A model generated the notes under the pieces. It was not told the origin of the DNA. It saw only the letters and a list, made by a program, of their open reading frames with translations, and did not search any database. A stretch of 64,000 bases of DNA, from NCBI GenBank assembly GCA_026027325.1, contig JAMSLZ010000012.1:496001-560000 (forward strand). The letters run 5' to 3'. Numbering within the stretch: position 1 is the first letter of the stretch; each line of letters starts with the position of its first letter. Of this stretch, positions 11,923 through 24,425 are shown piece by piece. The translations under genes and the position numbers were made by a program. Source of the stretch: Actinomucor elegans (lineage: Eukaryota; Mucoromycota; Mucoromycetes; Mucorales; Mucoraceae).

Positions 11923-12363
11923 ATGTCTGCTGAACTTGCTGTCGTTTACGCTGCCCTCATCCTCGAAGATGACAATGTCGAGATCACTGTAAGTTGAGGA
12001 TATGTTATAATGCGTTAATGCATGCAATTGAACTGTTTTTTTTTTTGGGAATAGGCCGACAAGCTCCAAACCCTTGTTGCCGCTGCTGGTATCGAGGTTG
12101 AGCCTATCTGGTTCTCTCTCTACGCCAAGGCTCTCGCCGGTCAAGACCTCAAGGCTCTTCTCTTGAACGTTGGTGCTCCTGGTGCCGGTCCTGCTGTTGC
12201 CGCTGGTGCCGCTGGTGCCGCTGCCACTGATGCTCCTGCTGAGGAGGAGAAGGTTGAGGAGAAGGAAGAATCTGATGATGATATGGGTTTCGGTAAATTT
12301 AACTACTTATACGGCTATGTGATTTGAACTAACTTTATATTTGAAATAGGTCTTTTCGATTAA
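11923..12363 (+). CDS. RPP1: 60S acidic ribosomal protein P1 (stalk protein)
   Basis: Component of the ribosomal stalk that recruits elongation factors. Three exons, 11923..11988, 12055..12292 and 12350..12363, give 105 aa. The N-terminal helical dimerisation domain reads [20 protein letters not shown] and continues to [20 protein letters not shown]; the start [10 protein letters not shown] is P1-type rather than P2-type. A Gly/Ala hinge follows, then an acidic stretch and the invariant stalk tail [11 protein letters not shown], which binds GTPase factors. The last intron separates the tail's GFG from LFD. Codon use is C-rich at third positions compared with neighbours, as expected for a highly expressed ribosomal protein gene. 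An acceptor-like TTTTAG just before the ATG suggests a 5' UTR intron. The stop faces that of the Sec14-like gene, 147 bp away. Confidence 0.96.
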
Positions 12364-12510
12364 ACAATCCACTCTGATCTCACTGTCATGTAGTTAATCA
12401 CCCTTCAAATTCTATAAAATAAACTTATTGTACTTTGTCGCGCGGATGAACTAAAAATAATGGTATTAAAGGACTGTATGCATGGGCTACAAAGTTAATT
12501 TATTGATGGT

Positions 12511-13734
12511 CTAATAAAATGATGGGCCTCTAATAATCTCAGATGTTTTGGCTTCTGTCATGATGCTGGTATTATAAGCAGTTCCTACTTTTTCGTTATG
12601 AGCTTGAGCCTCAAGAGGTTTAGCGTTCTTCAATACTTGCGAAGGAACACATCCACCATCCATGTGCTCACAAGTACATTCGCCGCCCAGGAAAGCAGGC
12701 AAGTTTTCAGGCGCAATTTGCTTCAAAAGGGGTTCTTTGAAATCAGAACCTATGATTTGAATCTTAGCAATAGTCTAGATAGAAGTTTAGTATGCATATA
12801 TAATGTATCTGCTGTTATGACTTACTCCTGGATCTAACCACGCTTTAACAATCTTCCAGACATACACAAAAGCACCAGGAGCATTCACCAGGAAGAACTT
12901 GTTTAATGTTTCTGGGTAGTATTTCTGATCGCAATCTGCGATGGCTCGAATGAACTGCAGAGCTGGCATATGTAATTCTAAGAAAACCTGTTAGCACGAA
13001 TCTTTTCTATAGCGTAAAACTTACGATGCCATCCCATGCCAGTACAATCAAAAATAACAGTTTCTCGGTTAATATGGCGGCCAGCAGCTTTTGAGCAGTC
13101 TTTCATTATTACACGATGTAGAAACTCGTTACAGCCAATATGGTATGCTTGTACTTCCTCAACTTTGGCATTCTTGGCAATATCTTTTGCGCGATGATAA
13201 CCCTATTTAATAATAAATGTCAATCTTGGCTCTAGTACTATATATATATATTACCAATCTTTCGATATATATAGGACATCCTTCTCGGTCAGTCTTATGA
13301 AGACATGCACCTCCCATATATTTATTAATTCTCAATACTGATTCAGATACACCGGCTAGTGCTTCCAGATTGCTGTCAGGAATACTTTCATATCCACGCA
13401 CGGCATAAAGGACCGGCAGCTTATTTTTGCCAGTAGCAACTGGGTGCTCTCCAATACTGTTGTGTTCACGCCACTCGAAAGTCTTTAATAATTGGTCTTT
13501 GGCTGCAGCCTAATACTTTACTTTAATATTGACAATTGGGTCTGCAATGAGCAATACTTACTACATTCCAGCTACGGGCAATGAGGAACTGTTCAAGATA
13601 CTGTATATTGGAGTAATATGAGTATCAATTTAATTGTACGTGTGTATTCTTACCTCGTCAGTAACGTTGTGCTTAATATCGCCGAGTTCCTGTCTAAATT
13701 GTTTGAGTTTCTCGGTACGTTCTTCTGAAGTCAT
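12511..13734 (-). CDS. Sec14-like CRAL-TRIO lipid-transfer protein
   Basis: Predicted phosphatidylinositol/phosphatidylcholine transfer protein acting at Golgi or plasma membranes. Six exons, 13734..13654, 13600..13562, 13509..13255, 13202..13025, 12977..12826 and 12774..12511, give 322 aa, the size of yeast Sec14 (304 aa). The CRAL-TRIO-N part has YLEQFLIARSWNV and LLKTFEWRE. The lipid-binding domain includes GCPIYIERLG, AAGRHINRETVIFDCTGMG, YYPETLNKFFLVNAPGAFVY and KIQIIGSDFKEPLLKQI, then PENLPAFLGGECTC. The Cys-rich LGGECTCEHMDGGC segment is a common variant in this family. The second exon is only 39 nt. The tail ends in a disordered segment. Which Sec14-like paralogue this is cannot be said without a tree. 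It is divergent from TFC3 across a 1.1-kb spacer. Confidence 0.9.
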
Positions 13735-14854
13735 TTGGCAAGATATGTTTAAAGAAAGAACAAGAAAACTTAATTTGTTCTTGATAATTAGTATTTAACC
13801 GGACTTTTTTCTGCTGAATGCCGTTAGTTTATCCCTTTTGAAGTCTTTGAACCCCACGTTTTATCTTCATATATATATTTTTTTTTTGAAATTCTGTATC
13901 TTTCATTATAGCTCAAAAACGTTAATATTCTCGATAACTTGGATACATTTCGGCTAAAACAACACGTATTCACAATTCTATATAATTTTTTTTTTTTTTG
14001 CAGAAAACGTGTTTGTAACTCCAATTTAATAGAGCGACGATCATTGAAGATAGTCCAGAACACGAACTTTAAAACAACATGCAATATCTACGCTATTTTA
14101 CTTTGCTCAACTAAATAACAGATCTTTTTTGCCCACATATGTTTGCTTCAATGTGGATATAAAAGGCTTTTTCATCGATTGGCCTTTACATTGAATTAAT
14201 ATTAGATAACATAAATAATTTGCCTATACCTCCGTCATTTAAGCGGAGTAAGGAAGGAAGGAAGAACTTAGGCTTAATTGTCTATGGGTGATGAAGTATA
14301 AAAATGTAATTTTGAGGCCCTTTCAGGATTCTAATTTTTAATAAAAACATAGAAAATATATTAACAAAATACGTAAAAAAAAATTGAATACACGTTTTAT
14401 AGTATAAATCCCTTTGTGCATTTTCGTAAATACGTATTAAGCAAAATTAGAAAAAAAAAAAGAACTTGACCATGCATGAATCTCTCAAAACTCAGTTAAT
14501 TTGAAAGCCTCCCTTTAATATGCCATCTATACAACTAAAGAAATATCAAGGTACCCGAAAAATGGGCCCAAAGGTATGTTCTACAATCATTTGACCTATC
14601 TGATTAGCAGCCGTACATTCATTAAACTAATTCCAGAGGATTTTACGCAATGTTATTGGTCGACGGAGAAATAATTGAAAGTGCAAGTGTTGAGAATAAT
14701 TTTTTCGTTTTTTCTCGCCTTGGGGTTCGAACCAGTCTTCCAATTTTATCATTCATAGTTCACCATATATCTTATCAATACATTTCACTTTATAAATTGG
14801 ATCATTGAAAATTCAATATAATCAAAAGTAATTTGTATAAATTATATACGAAAA
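13735..14854 (+). other. Divergent intergenic region between the Sec14-like and TFC3 genes
   Basis: About 1.1 kb of AT-rich sequence, presumably carrying both promoters. There is an open minus-strand frame of 86 codons at 13824..14084 (Lys, Arg and Ile-rich, no motif), which I do not call a gene. GGTTCGAACC at 14725 looks like a tRNA T-loop, but flanking stems do not pair. Confidence 0.5.
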
Positions 14855-17800
14855 ATGCTTGATATACTATTATCTCGCGTGAAAGAAGAGATTGCCATCG
14901 ATGGCCCTTCTGGTAGCTATTTTTGCATAATTTGGTTGACATGACTGTTTACTAACGCAAAATAGGATCAAATATTGAGACTGTCTGGGAATACGTGGAA
15001 ACGATCGCGAAAGATATTGCAGAACGATCAAAAGCACCAATTACACCCTTGATCGATGAAAAGTATAAGTCTTTCTTTTGGAATTACCTCAAGTTCGAAG
15101 CGGGTCTCGAGTTTTATGAGCATAAACCATTACCTGATGCTACCAAACTTGAAGAAAATACTTCAATAAATGAAACAACCGAAAATGAGGCACTTATAGA
15201 ACAGACGCTTCTAGATAATACCGCAGAACAAGAGGAAACTTCTTCCCCTCCACCTGTCGTTAGAAAAAGAAAAGATCCACCGGTCAAAAAAAAGCCTGCA
15301 CCCAAAAAAAAGGCAAAGTCAAAGCCAAAGTCAAAGCCAAAGTCAAAGCCGAAATCGAAAAAAAAGAAGAAAGTCTACGTAGGCGGTTCTGATGATGACT
15401 TTGAGGGCGGTTCTGATAATGAAAGTGACAGTGAGTCAGAATTTGAAGACGAAAGTGAAGAGAGTGAAGCAAGTGAAGAAAGTGAAGCGTTTGTATCCGA
15501 GGATGAAGATGATGTAGTATCCAAACCTCAAAAGAAAAAGGCCTCTAAATCTACACAGCCCAAGAAAACGAACCCTTCTAAAGTCACATCCCTTGCAAAC
15601 GCTGTATGTTAATATCTAAAAGTAACATACAGGTTACTAACAATATTTTAATAGGCAAAGTTGAATCTTCAACCTATTTCAAGTATAACAGAATTGAGCT
15701 ATGATCAAGTAATCAACCAATATGGCTCTCGATTGTACATCTTGGGCAGTCCTGAACTTCAATATGAGCAGCTTTATACTGGTATTCCGGTAAGCTATTA
15801 TCTATGCCTTATTGAAATAGTTTACTGATTTTATTCGATAGCCAGGCACCACTCTGTCTGTCAACTGGATTGTCATCTTACGAGAAATCATTCGACAAAG
15901 ATCCAAGGGTTTATATCAAGCAACTATCACCAAGCTTTTGGATCTTGACCCTCGCTCTACTGGTCATTATGTGAAATGTTTGGAAGAGAAAGGTGCCATT
16001 ACACGGCATGGTGTCTCAATCAACAAGATGTATACAAATATCTGTGTGCATGCTCGATTTAAGCTTCAAAAAGAAAGTATTGATATGAACACAGTGGGGG
16101 ATGATGAAGATGTAAATGAAGTGCCCTACAACGTCAATGCAGACGGTAAAGTCTACTCTCAAACCATGGTACGAAATACAATGATTGATCTTGCCAAAGA
16201 TGCACCAAACCACGCTATTATCTCACGGGATGTCTTACACGGCATGGTAAGTATCAACTCCATCTCGAAAAAACTAACATTAACGATATATATCTATAGG
16301 GTTTCGATTCCACAAGAAAGGCTTGCAGAAAATGGTTCAATCGCGTTATAGATGAACTCTGTTTAAAGGGCTACTTTAAAAAATCAAACGCTAGAGTGAA
16401 TAGTTCAGGCAAATTTCAGCGCTGTCTTCATTTATTAAAGATTCCAGATGGTAAATCTTCAACATCAAATGTAAATGCCAAAACTAACAATATAATAATG
16501 ATTTAGATTATGGCACTGATGTACCTCAGATACCAAGTTCTACATCAGAAGATATCGAGTTTCCTATTACGATAAAAAGCACTGAAATCAGCTATCCTTT
16601 GGTACATATACTTGTGGATTCTTCTTTGGAAAGCCAATGTTTTCAGTTTTTAGTAGCCGCTGGTACTCACGGTATAACCCAAAGAGATGCGGCGTTTGCC
16701 CTCAACATTGATGAAACTCGTACTATATATAAGCTCTTGGACAGAATGGCGGACATAAAAGGTACAGGTGCGGATAGATACGGTGCTGTGCGCCAGTTGG
16801 AATTTGAAGGTAGAATGAAACGCTTCCGTTACTATACATTTGCTGCCTACAAGAAAATTGAAGGGGTCGATGTCGTGCCAGCGCCCTTACCTGAATCTCA
16901 GTTCGATGATTCACAGTTATATGAGAACGATTACTTTGTGAAGGCGCCGCATAATCTCCGTGATTTGAATAGACATATTAAAGCAGCAATAGCGGCAGGC
17001 CAATCTAGAAATACCTTGAGTGTTGTGTGCTTACATCCCAAACGTAAAGGTGGAACCATAGGTCGACCCACTAAAGCTAAAGCTAAACCGGATACACCAA
17101 CGTTAGATACACCAACGTCAGATACACCTAAAAAACGAGGTAGGCCAAAGGGTACAGGCTCTCCACGGAATGCAAAGAAATCGAAGAAGGATAGTGAAGT
17201 TAGTGTCTCTGAATCGAATCAAACGAATACTAGTACCGCACCTGAGTCCAATATCACTGAGGGTGTTGCCACGCCTAGCCAATCGACTGCATCTGCAATG
17301 GACATAGTTCAACCACCCGTATCATCTGCCAACACGGCATTGTCTGCTGAAATTGCACCAGAATCTTCTACCAGTGCTGCAACTATTGAAAAGCATACTC
17401 AAGCTACTCTAGAGCCGACAATTGTTATTCCAAAACCACCGTTACCTTGCTCTATCACAGTGTCGGAAAACCACTCTGAACTTACTCCAAAGCCATTATT
17501 GCCTTGTCCTGCAATAATATCGGAGCGTCGCTCTGAATCCAAAGTATCAATGCTATCTAAAAAAATATCAGAGCTTCCTTCAAAGCATACGGAAACATCA
17601 GAGCTTCCCTCAAGCCATACTAAAGCACCAGAGCTTCCCTCAAAGCATACGAAAACATCAGAGCTTCCCTCAAGCCATACAAAAACATCAGAGCTTTCCT
17701 CAAGCCAGGCCAAAGCGCAAACCTTGTTGAATCTGACAGGATCTTTAGTCTCTCACACAAAGACATCAGAAAAATCTTCATTACGTACATTTGAAGCTGA

Positions 17801-20800
17801 TGCACGTGCAACAAGGTCGACAAAGACCGTTTCCGTTGCTAAGGCTAAAGAGAAAAATAAGCCAGTACCGCAAAATGCTGACAAGATTCCTCCTTCAAAC
17901 GTTGCTACCGGCAATCGCTCGCTTAGAAAGCGTACTATCGCAGACTACTTTGGCAAAATAAATGACACACGTGCAGCTGCATCTATCTTTAAGGAACCAG
18001 CTTTAGAACTTGAATCTGCCGTCGCATCTCCAAATTATGTGCCAGAAACATCTTTAAATGATACAATCTCAACTGCAACGACATCTTCTCAGGAATTAGA
18101 GAATACTGTCCAAGCAGAACCTTTGAAATCGACTTGTAATGAACCCATATCTATAGATGTGGATTCTGAAGAGGGCATGACATCAATGTTTATTGATTTG
18201 GTGGATATGGATGAAACATCAGCAGCTTCTTTGTCCTCTTTCACTACATTAAATGAACCAGAACCTTTAGCTGTAACTGAATCTATCAAAGAGTCTGCAC
18301 CATCGTTAACCAACATTGCTATTCCAATTGAATCTGCCAACGAGCCATCTCCTTCCTTATCTTCTATTGCTATCTCAGATGAAGCGAATCATATAGATAC
18401 AGCTGAGCTAGTCACAGAATCGACACTCGTAAACACTGCTCCTCAACATGTCTCTGCAGAGGCAGCATCAATTGAAACTGGACTTAAGGGACAGTTTGAG
18501 CATGTTGCCGAGAATAGTATTCCTCAGGCGGTCTCTATAGAGACAGCATTAATTGAGCCTACGCTAGTCGAAGAAACTCCTACGCTTATGAAAGAATCAG
18601 AGCAGACTACCGAGGACATCACTCCTCAATCTTCAATATCAACAGAACCTATGACAGTAGAAACAGACGCGATCGCAAAACAATCAACCTCTGTGCAACT
18701 TGGTAGTTTCTTAAAGCCAAAATCCCAGGCCACGACCTTCTCAAATGCTATCACACATTATCCTCATAAAAAGAAACAGCTCAACATTTACTTGGAGACG
18801 CGTATCAAAGTCTTGCTTGCTCTTTTAGCTGATAGTCCTATCTTTGAATTGGGCAAAAACCTTTCCGAAGCTTATGAGCAGAAAGCGATCGAAATGCAAT
18901 ATAATACCAAGTCAGCTATATGTAACAAAACGCTTTGGCGGACTGCTCAAGTACTTGCCGAGCGAGATTTGGCTAAAGTGGATACAGTCGAGTTCCCCAT
19001 GTTAAGTGGCAAGATTACTACAAGAAAGTTGCTTATACGAAAGGACATCGATCTGAAGGGCGATCAATACACGGCCTATATTCGTCATATGACTGATCGT
19101 AAAACGGTACATGCTGTTCATCTCAAAATAAAGGACGTAGAGACAACGGTCAGTCCAGTGGAACGTTTGGATGATCGTCTTATTCGTATGAGAGAAGAAG
19201 TCCAATTATTGTACAATCAAGGTGAACAAACAAAAGCTCTTGAATTGGAGAAGCGCATTGAAGAATTGAATGCAAATCTAAACAAATTTGGACAAGAACG
19301 CAGTAATAAGCAAAAGACCAGGTACTGGATGATTAAAGCACTGCAGTATGGTTTTATCAATGCGCGTATGATTCGATTTAAACTCTTGCACAACTATTTC
19401 TTTGAGATACTGAACCGTGGAGCACCTGGTACATCTCCAGAAGATCGCACGGTGAGCGTCAAAGGAATGATAAACAATATGCCTCTATCTGTTCTTTGCC
19501 AAGCTGTTGGTCTAAATAATCCTGATGAGTATACATTGGACTATATGCGCGACCCAAGCAACGGCTCAATTATCTTCAGTGATGCTCCTCTTCGGATAAA
19601 GCAAGGTATATTTAGCTCGGATAATAAGATCTTAATCAGACTTCGCACTGCACTGAGAGTGATGATCTATCTCGATATCTTATCTCCAGTATGCACAGAC
19701 CCTTCAGAAACCATACAAGATAAATATTCAAACAAAATCTTTTCTTACAAACTCAATGATAAGATAGCAATCAAGATTAGTAGAAAAAGAGGCCAACCTA
19801 TCCTTCGTGTATGCGAAATTAAAGATGCTACAGATTTAGCCTACTATTGGAGTGAACTTGAATATGCATGTACCAACCCAGAGTTAAACAAACTTTCAGC
19901 AGACGAAAAGGAACCACTACCAGAAGATCCTGTTGAACAAGAGTATTTTACCTGCATTAATTCCGCGCGAAATTGGAGCAACAATACAGTCCTAACTCGT
20001 TCTCAGCGTAAAATTCTCAATAGTTATGTGGATAAAGAAAACAGAACGACCCCACTTGATGATTTAGCTACTCTGCGACTTATTGTCGATATAACAGCCC
20101 TCCCTTTACCAGTTGTGCGTAGATACTATGAAAAGGTACACAGTGTGATGAATCGTAGATTGGAGGTACAGGAAATGAAGCGCTTGAGGCGAAACCTTGC
20201 ACCTTATAAACGCCGCTCGCGTATTCCCTCTGAAGAAAGAGATCAAGGTCGACGTATTATTTCACTCAAATCAAAGCGTGCTTTCCGTCCCCGAGAATAT
20301 AAGACGCGTGTGTTTGGAACATCAGAAGTCGCACCTGATGCAGAAGTACAGAGACAAAGAACGATTGATGAAAAGCATACAAAGGGTGAAATGCTGTACA
20401 TGGATAACATGGAAGATTTGCCTGTATTACCAAATGATTCCGTAAATATCTTGAGATTATCCCGTACAAGAAGAACTGTTTGGACTGCGCAAGATGACGA
20501 GCTATTGATATACGTTTATATTATTCTGCGCCATCGCTCAAGATCCAAATTCTATTGGGCTGCCGCTGCTCAAGTGTTCCCAGATAGAAGTCTAGGTAGC
20601 CTGAGACATCGATTGCCTAAGCTGTTGAATAGTACTACGTATGCTGAACGGTATGATATGAGCACACCACTCTGGGACAAGTATTATCACGAAGGAATAT
20701 TAAGTGGTGAACTTGAGGATACTCGTCCCACCGAAAACATTTACTTTGACTTGCTTGGTTTTGTCTCGTATTTCATTAGGAAAATGGCTGAAAATAACCC

Positions 20801-22548
20801 AAGGTAATTGAATCATTTATATGATATAGACCAAGGACTCAATCTCTTTCTTCTTAGTGACCATACTGTTAATTTACCTTCGAATTTACAAGTATTAGAA
20901 AGGACTTATGACATTATCATTGGTAATAAGGCGCCTAGTTTTTATTTCGAAGATGTATATCATGATAGCCAAAGTATGTCAAAGAAGATGCAACTCCTTT
21001 ACAATCAAATTTTTACAAAACGAAAACAACATGAGCTTCTATACGACCAACCGAATATAATGGTCGAACTTGAAAAAGATGCGAAGCGTAGACAGCATAA
21101 CATGTGCAGGGCTGTGATATTGGTAAGTTAATCAACAGCGTTTCTTTGATGAACAAATCTTAAAATTTTATCAATAGATGATATTAATGACTCCCGCTGA
21201 AGTATTTGATCCATTTTACAGTTACTCTTTACTTCGAAAGTTCCCCAAAGATCTACAAGAAGAAGTAATGGATAGTATGCTAAAAGAGGGCACATTAATC
21301 AACAATCCAGGTTCACGGCCCATTCCAGGAACAAGATTCAGTCTTTCAAACAAGTTTGTTGCAGTCATGGTTGGTAAATTACCAACCAATATATTCAGTC
21401 AAGCAAACGAATACGACAGATTCTTAAGCGATCTTAATGATAAGACCAGATTCTCGCCATCCTATGTTAGCAGTGGTATGATGGCGTGCTTGTTGAATCT
21501 TGCTTCTAACGAAAAGGTGAGAATGAGTAATATGTTTTTGGTGAGGAATACTGATGATCGTATTAATTCCAGCTTTCCATCTCCATGGCGAATCCACGTA
21601 CTGTATTAGCAAAGGCCGAAAACATGTTTGTTACTTCAAAATCAGCGAGTAAGTTGAAGCATATATTTGCGTAATATATTAAGCAAGCTAATTTACATAT
21701 TCACCTGAACAGAGCTTGACTTAATCAAGTTTGATCTGGACATTCGAAAAACTGATAATAGCCAAGAGTTTATGAACTACGTTCCTCCTCCTGATGATCC
21801 TCATATCATAGGAATGGATCCTGTCCAGTTTGACGCTCATTTATCAGTACTACTTGTAGTTCAAAACCAGTTTTTTAACGAGCTTCTCAAAAAGATAGTA
21901 AATCTACTACGTGCAGAAGAAGAATGTGGACTGACGTTATATCAGCTAAAGACAAAGTTGGGAGGGCTTTACACAGATGACGATATCATGCTAGCAATCC
22001 ATAAATTGCGCTTCAATGATCCAGCATTGGTATGTCGTGTCGGATATGATGCTGTTCGTTATGTGCTCTCCATCTACATTGATTGCTGGGCTTTCGTTAC
22101 TAAAGATGTCCCATTACTTAACATTGATTTTCTGGAAAACAGTCAAGATCTTGAAGCGAACAAAGAAAGCCAAACAGTGATAGCTAAAAAGGACACGATT
22201 TTACCGACTCTATGGACTGATATTAACGGATCATTCACAGACGTGGTCTTGAAAGGTTGCAAAGAAATCATTGTTGATATAGTCTTAAGAAAACCGGGTA
22301 TTACTGAATCAGACCTTCATCGACATCTCAAAGGGACATTATGTCGCAGAGAGATACGGGATGTTTTGAATATTCTAGTTGAACAACGAGTATTGAAACA
22401 GATTCAAGTTTCTACACCAGCAGAATCCAAGAAGAAGTCGATATTTGGAAAAACAAAGCAAATCCTGTGTAATAATGCCAATGCTATTGAAGAATTAACA
22501 CAATCATGTTTCTGGGTTACTCCTTCTGTTTATTTAAATCTTACTTGA
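14855..22548 (+). CDS. TFC3: TFIIIC largest (B-block binding) subunit, Tfc3/Sfc3/GTF3C1-like
   Basis: DNA-binding subunit of TFIIIC that recognises the B box of tRNA genes and nucleates RNA polymerase III assembly. Ten exons: 14855..14912, 14966..15603, 15655..15789, 15842..16246, 16300..16450, 16507..20803, 20858..21122, 21178..21516, 21573..21648 and 21713..22548; 2,399 aa with all phases consistent. The N-terminus (LLSRVKEEIAIDGPSGSNIE) is typical of the family. The B-block winged helix lies at about 278-345 (NWIVILREIIRQRSKGLYQA, then ITKLLDLDPRST); further winged helices follow (HGITQRDAAFALNIDETRTI). A Lys-rich segment near 130 and an AT-hook (KKRGRPKGTG) near 670 add DNA affinity. Residues of about 650-1210 are a Ser/Thr/Glu-rich insertion with a tandem repeat. 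Near 1790 a SANT-like segment begins TVWTAQDDELLIYVYI. The product is much longer than the yeast protein (about 1,160 aa), mainly through the insertion. Confidence 0.9.
17568..17717 (+). repeat. Coding minisatellite, five 30-nt units in TFC3
   Basis: Five consecutive 30-nt units begin at 17568, 17598, 17628, 17658 and 17688, encoding SELPSKHTET, SELPSSHTKA, PELPSKHTKT, SELPSSHTKT and SELSSSQAKA (residues about 817-866). K and S alternate at position 6 in the first four, so the array may have grown as 60-nt doublets. The repeat lies in the disordered insertion and keeps the reading frame, so copy number can change without breaking the gene. Confidence 0.9.
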
Positions 22549-22734
22549 TTATCTCTTAATTGAATAAAACTGTATTTAATAAGGGATCATTTATTTGTGC
22601 ATGAGAAACCAGCATTATTGTCTAACTAACTTAAATTTGATATAGGAAAGACTGACCAAGAAATCTATAGATCATCACGTGATTATGAAATATATGTAAT
22701 TTGCAAGCAATTAAGCACTAGCTGGCATAATGCT

Positions 22735-22880
22735 CGCTACACTTGTTTAGCCTCTTTCGCCCTCTGGGGAGCTCTCCGGAGGGGGGGGGGGGAGAATCTG
22801 TCCTGGGCTTTTTTTCCGAGGAAAGTCCATGTTCTCTTTTTACTGGAGAGGAGCGTAGGCAAAAAAAGAACACGAAGTTC
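22735..22880. other. GC-rich hairpin island with a G12 run, possible structured RNA or repeat end
   Basis: A short GC-rich block in an otherwise AT-rich spacer. CCCTC at 22760-22764 pairs with GAGGG at 22779-22783, enclosing GGGG (22766-22769) paired with CTCC (22774-22777) over an AGCT loop. Then come G12 (22781..22792) and GAGGAAAGTCC (22818..22828), which resembles the CR-I core of RNase P/MRP RNA. A second small stem is GAAC-ACGAA-GTTC near 22870. Internal T7 and T5 runs would end Pol III transcription on the plus strand, and no CR-V partner is obvious downstream, so I do not call it RNase P. The function is unknown. Confidence 0.35.
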
Positions 22881-24119
22881 AGAATGCCCATCAGTATTTC
22901 CAAACGATATACGTTTATATTGCATTTGATACGCTTATTATAATGTTTTCAGTTTCAACACTGTTATTGAAATATTATAGTATAATGTTAAGCTATTTTA
23001 ATAAAATTTCAGGATAAATTATATTATCGATTTTGTTTTTAGTCATCTTGGTTGAATAATACATGTATGTTTTATATGTTAATTGAGCGAGACAATGTCA
23101 CATATGGTTGTTCATGCGTGAAAATAGGATAATAAAGATCTATATCAACATTGAAAAGAGATGGCCTTTGTCATTTATTAATGGCTATAGCATAACAAAG
23201 CTTAACCAGGAATTGTTTTCTAGTGAATATGAAAAGAAATTTATCCAGTAGAAACCGATAAAGTAATTCTTGGAATAAATTATATTTGCTTTGTATAATC
23301 GCCACTCATAATTGCTATTAATAATGAGTCTTCGTCCGGTCGCATAAACTTGGACTTAAGTAATGAAGGAACTGATAATTAAACAGAACAAATACTACTA
23401 TTCTCCAGAATGAAAACGTACATTCGATTATCAAACTGCTATTATTCTAGTAAATACAACAACCCATTATGAATATACATTGTTGATCAAATGCAACATT
23501 AAAATGGAATCAGTCAAAATCTACATTCTAACTTTCGATGAGGTCTATGATCGCAAATTAATTTCTGGTTTCAACATATATATTAGCCATAGATCTTATG
23601 GGACGTGTCATATACCTTTCGCACAGCAAGTAGTATGCTAATACTATGAATTGTATTTAGTCCTAGTAACAGGGAATGCGATAACTTTCAAAGTTTCAAT
23701 TCATAGATTAAAAAAGGATAGATAGATTAACAAATAAAAGACATTTTACTGTATTTTAGCTAAACAAAGTTTTTAATCGATGAAACATCTTGCTTTGAAT
23801 GTGTATTTAATACTAATCTTCAAGCGCAATATTCAACTGGAATTGGCTGAGGAATGTCAATCTATTAAAATAACCCAACTTTAATAAAATCGCAAGGGTA
23901 ATGTCATAGATCGAAATCTTTGTCATAATCTTTACAAATATTTCTGTAACTAGAATATTTAACGTAACCAGAAATATACAATAAAATCTAGAACAATGCC
24001 TTTCCATTTTTTCGAAAATATAAAATCTACAAAGTTAAAAGACCATGTCTTGAAACACCCATCATGCACTAAAAATGAATGCACAGTATAGTTTCCAGTC
24101 AAATGGACACTTGCTATTT

Positions 24120-24360
24120 TCAGAGATCCGATCTTTTAACATCTGAAAATTTCTTGGTCGATTCTGGTTCAATGTTGCACCTGAAAAACATTTTATGTTT
24201 AGAGCGCACTAATCTTTGACGATTTTGGGAGGTAATTAACATACAATCTTTAAAATGAGCATATATTTGGGCGACACTATGCGGTGCCAAGATACAAAGC
24301 ACTACACATATTTAAGATAGCTCATCTAATCTGGCATTCAATAATAATACAATATTTAAT
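24120..24360 (-). pseudogene. Possible decayed reading frame
   Basis: A minus-strand frame of about 80 codons with one internal TAA. It reads NARLDELS, stop, then CVVLCILAPHSVAQIYAHFK and HKMFFRCNIEPESTKKFSDV. The FFRC-N/D-I motif also occurs in the decayed frame at 25572..26158, which hints that both are fragments of one repeat family. No family is recognised, and a chance frame is possible. Confidence 0.2.
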
Positions 24361-24394
24361 AGATCTCAAGCTGTGCAATATAGAGACCTTGGTC

Positions 24395-24422
<28 letters not shown>
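24395..24422. repeat. T28 homopolymer
   Basis: An uninterrupted run of 28 T residues just upstream, in minus-strand sense, of the possible relic at 24120..24360. As an A run on that strand it does not sit at the relic's 3' end, so it is not evidence for retrotransposition. Confidence 0.85.

Positions 24423-24425
<3 letters not shown>

Noticed and set aside
11809..12144. 111-codon minus-strand frame over the P1 gene
   Set aside because: Shadow of the P1 coding sequence.
13824..14084. 86-codon minus-strand frame upstream of the Sec14-like gene
   Set aside because: Lys/Ile/Arg-rich with A-run-derived Lys and no motif; it lies in the expected promoter.
14720..14740. GGTTCGAACC resembling a tRNA T-loop
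   Set aside because: The bases on either side do not form a five-pair T stem, and no acceptor or anticodon arms were found.
22735..22880. Intact RNase P or MRP RNA gene
   Set aside because: Only the CR-I-like motif is seen. T runs inside would stop Pol III, and no CR-V or P1 pairing was found.
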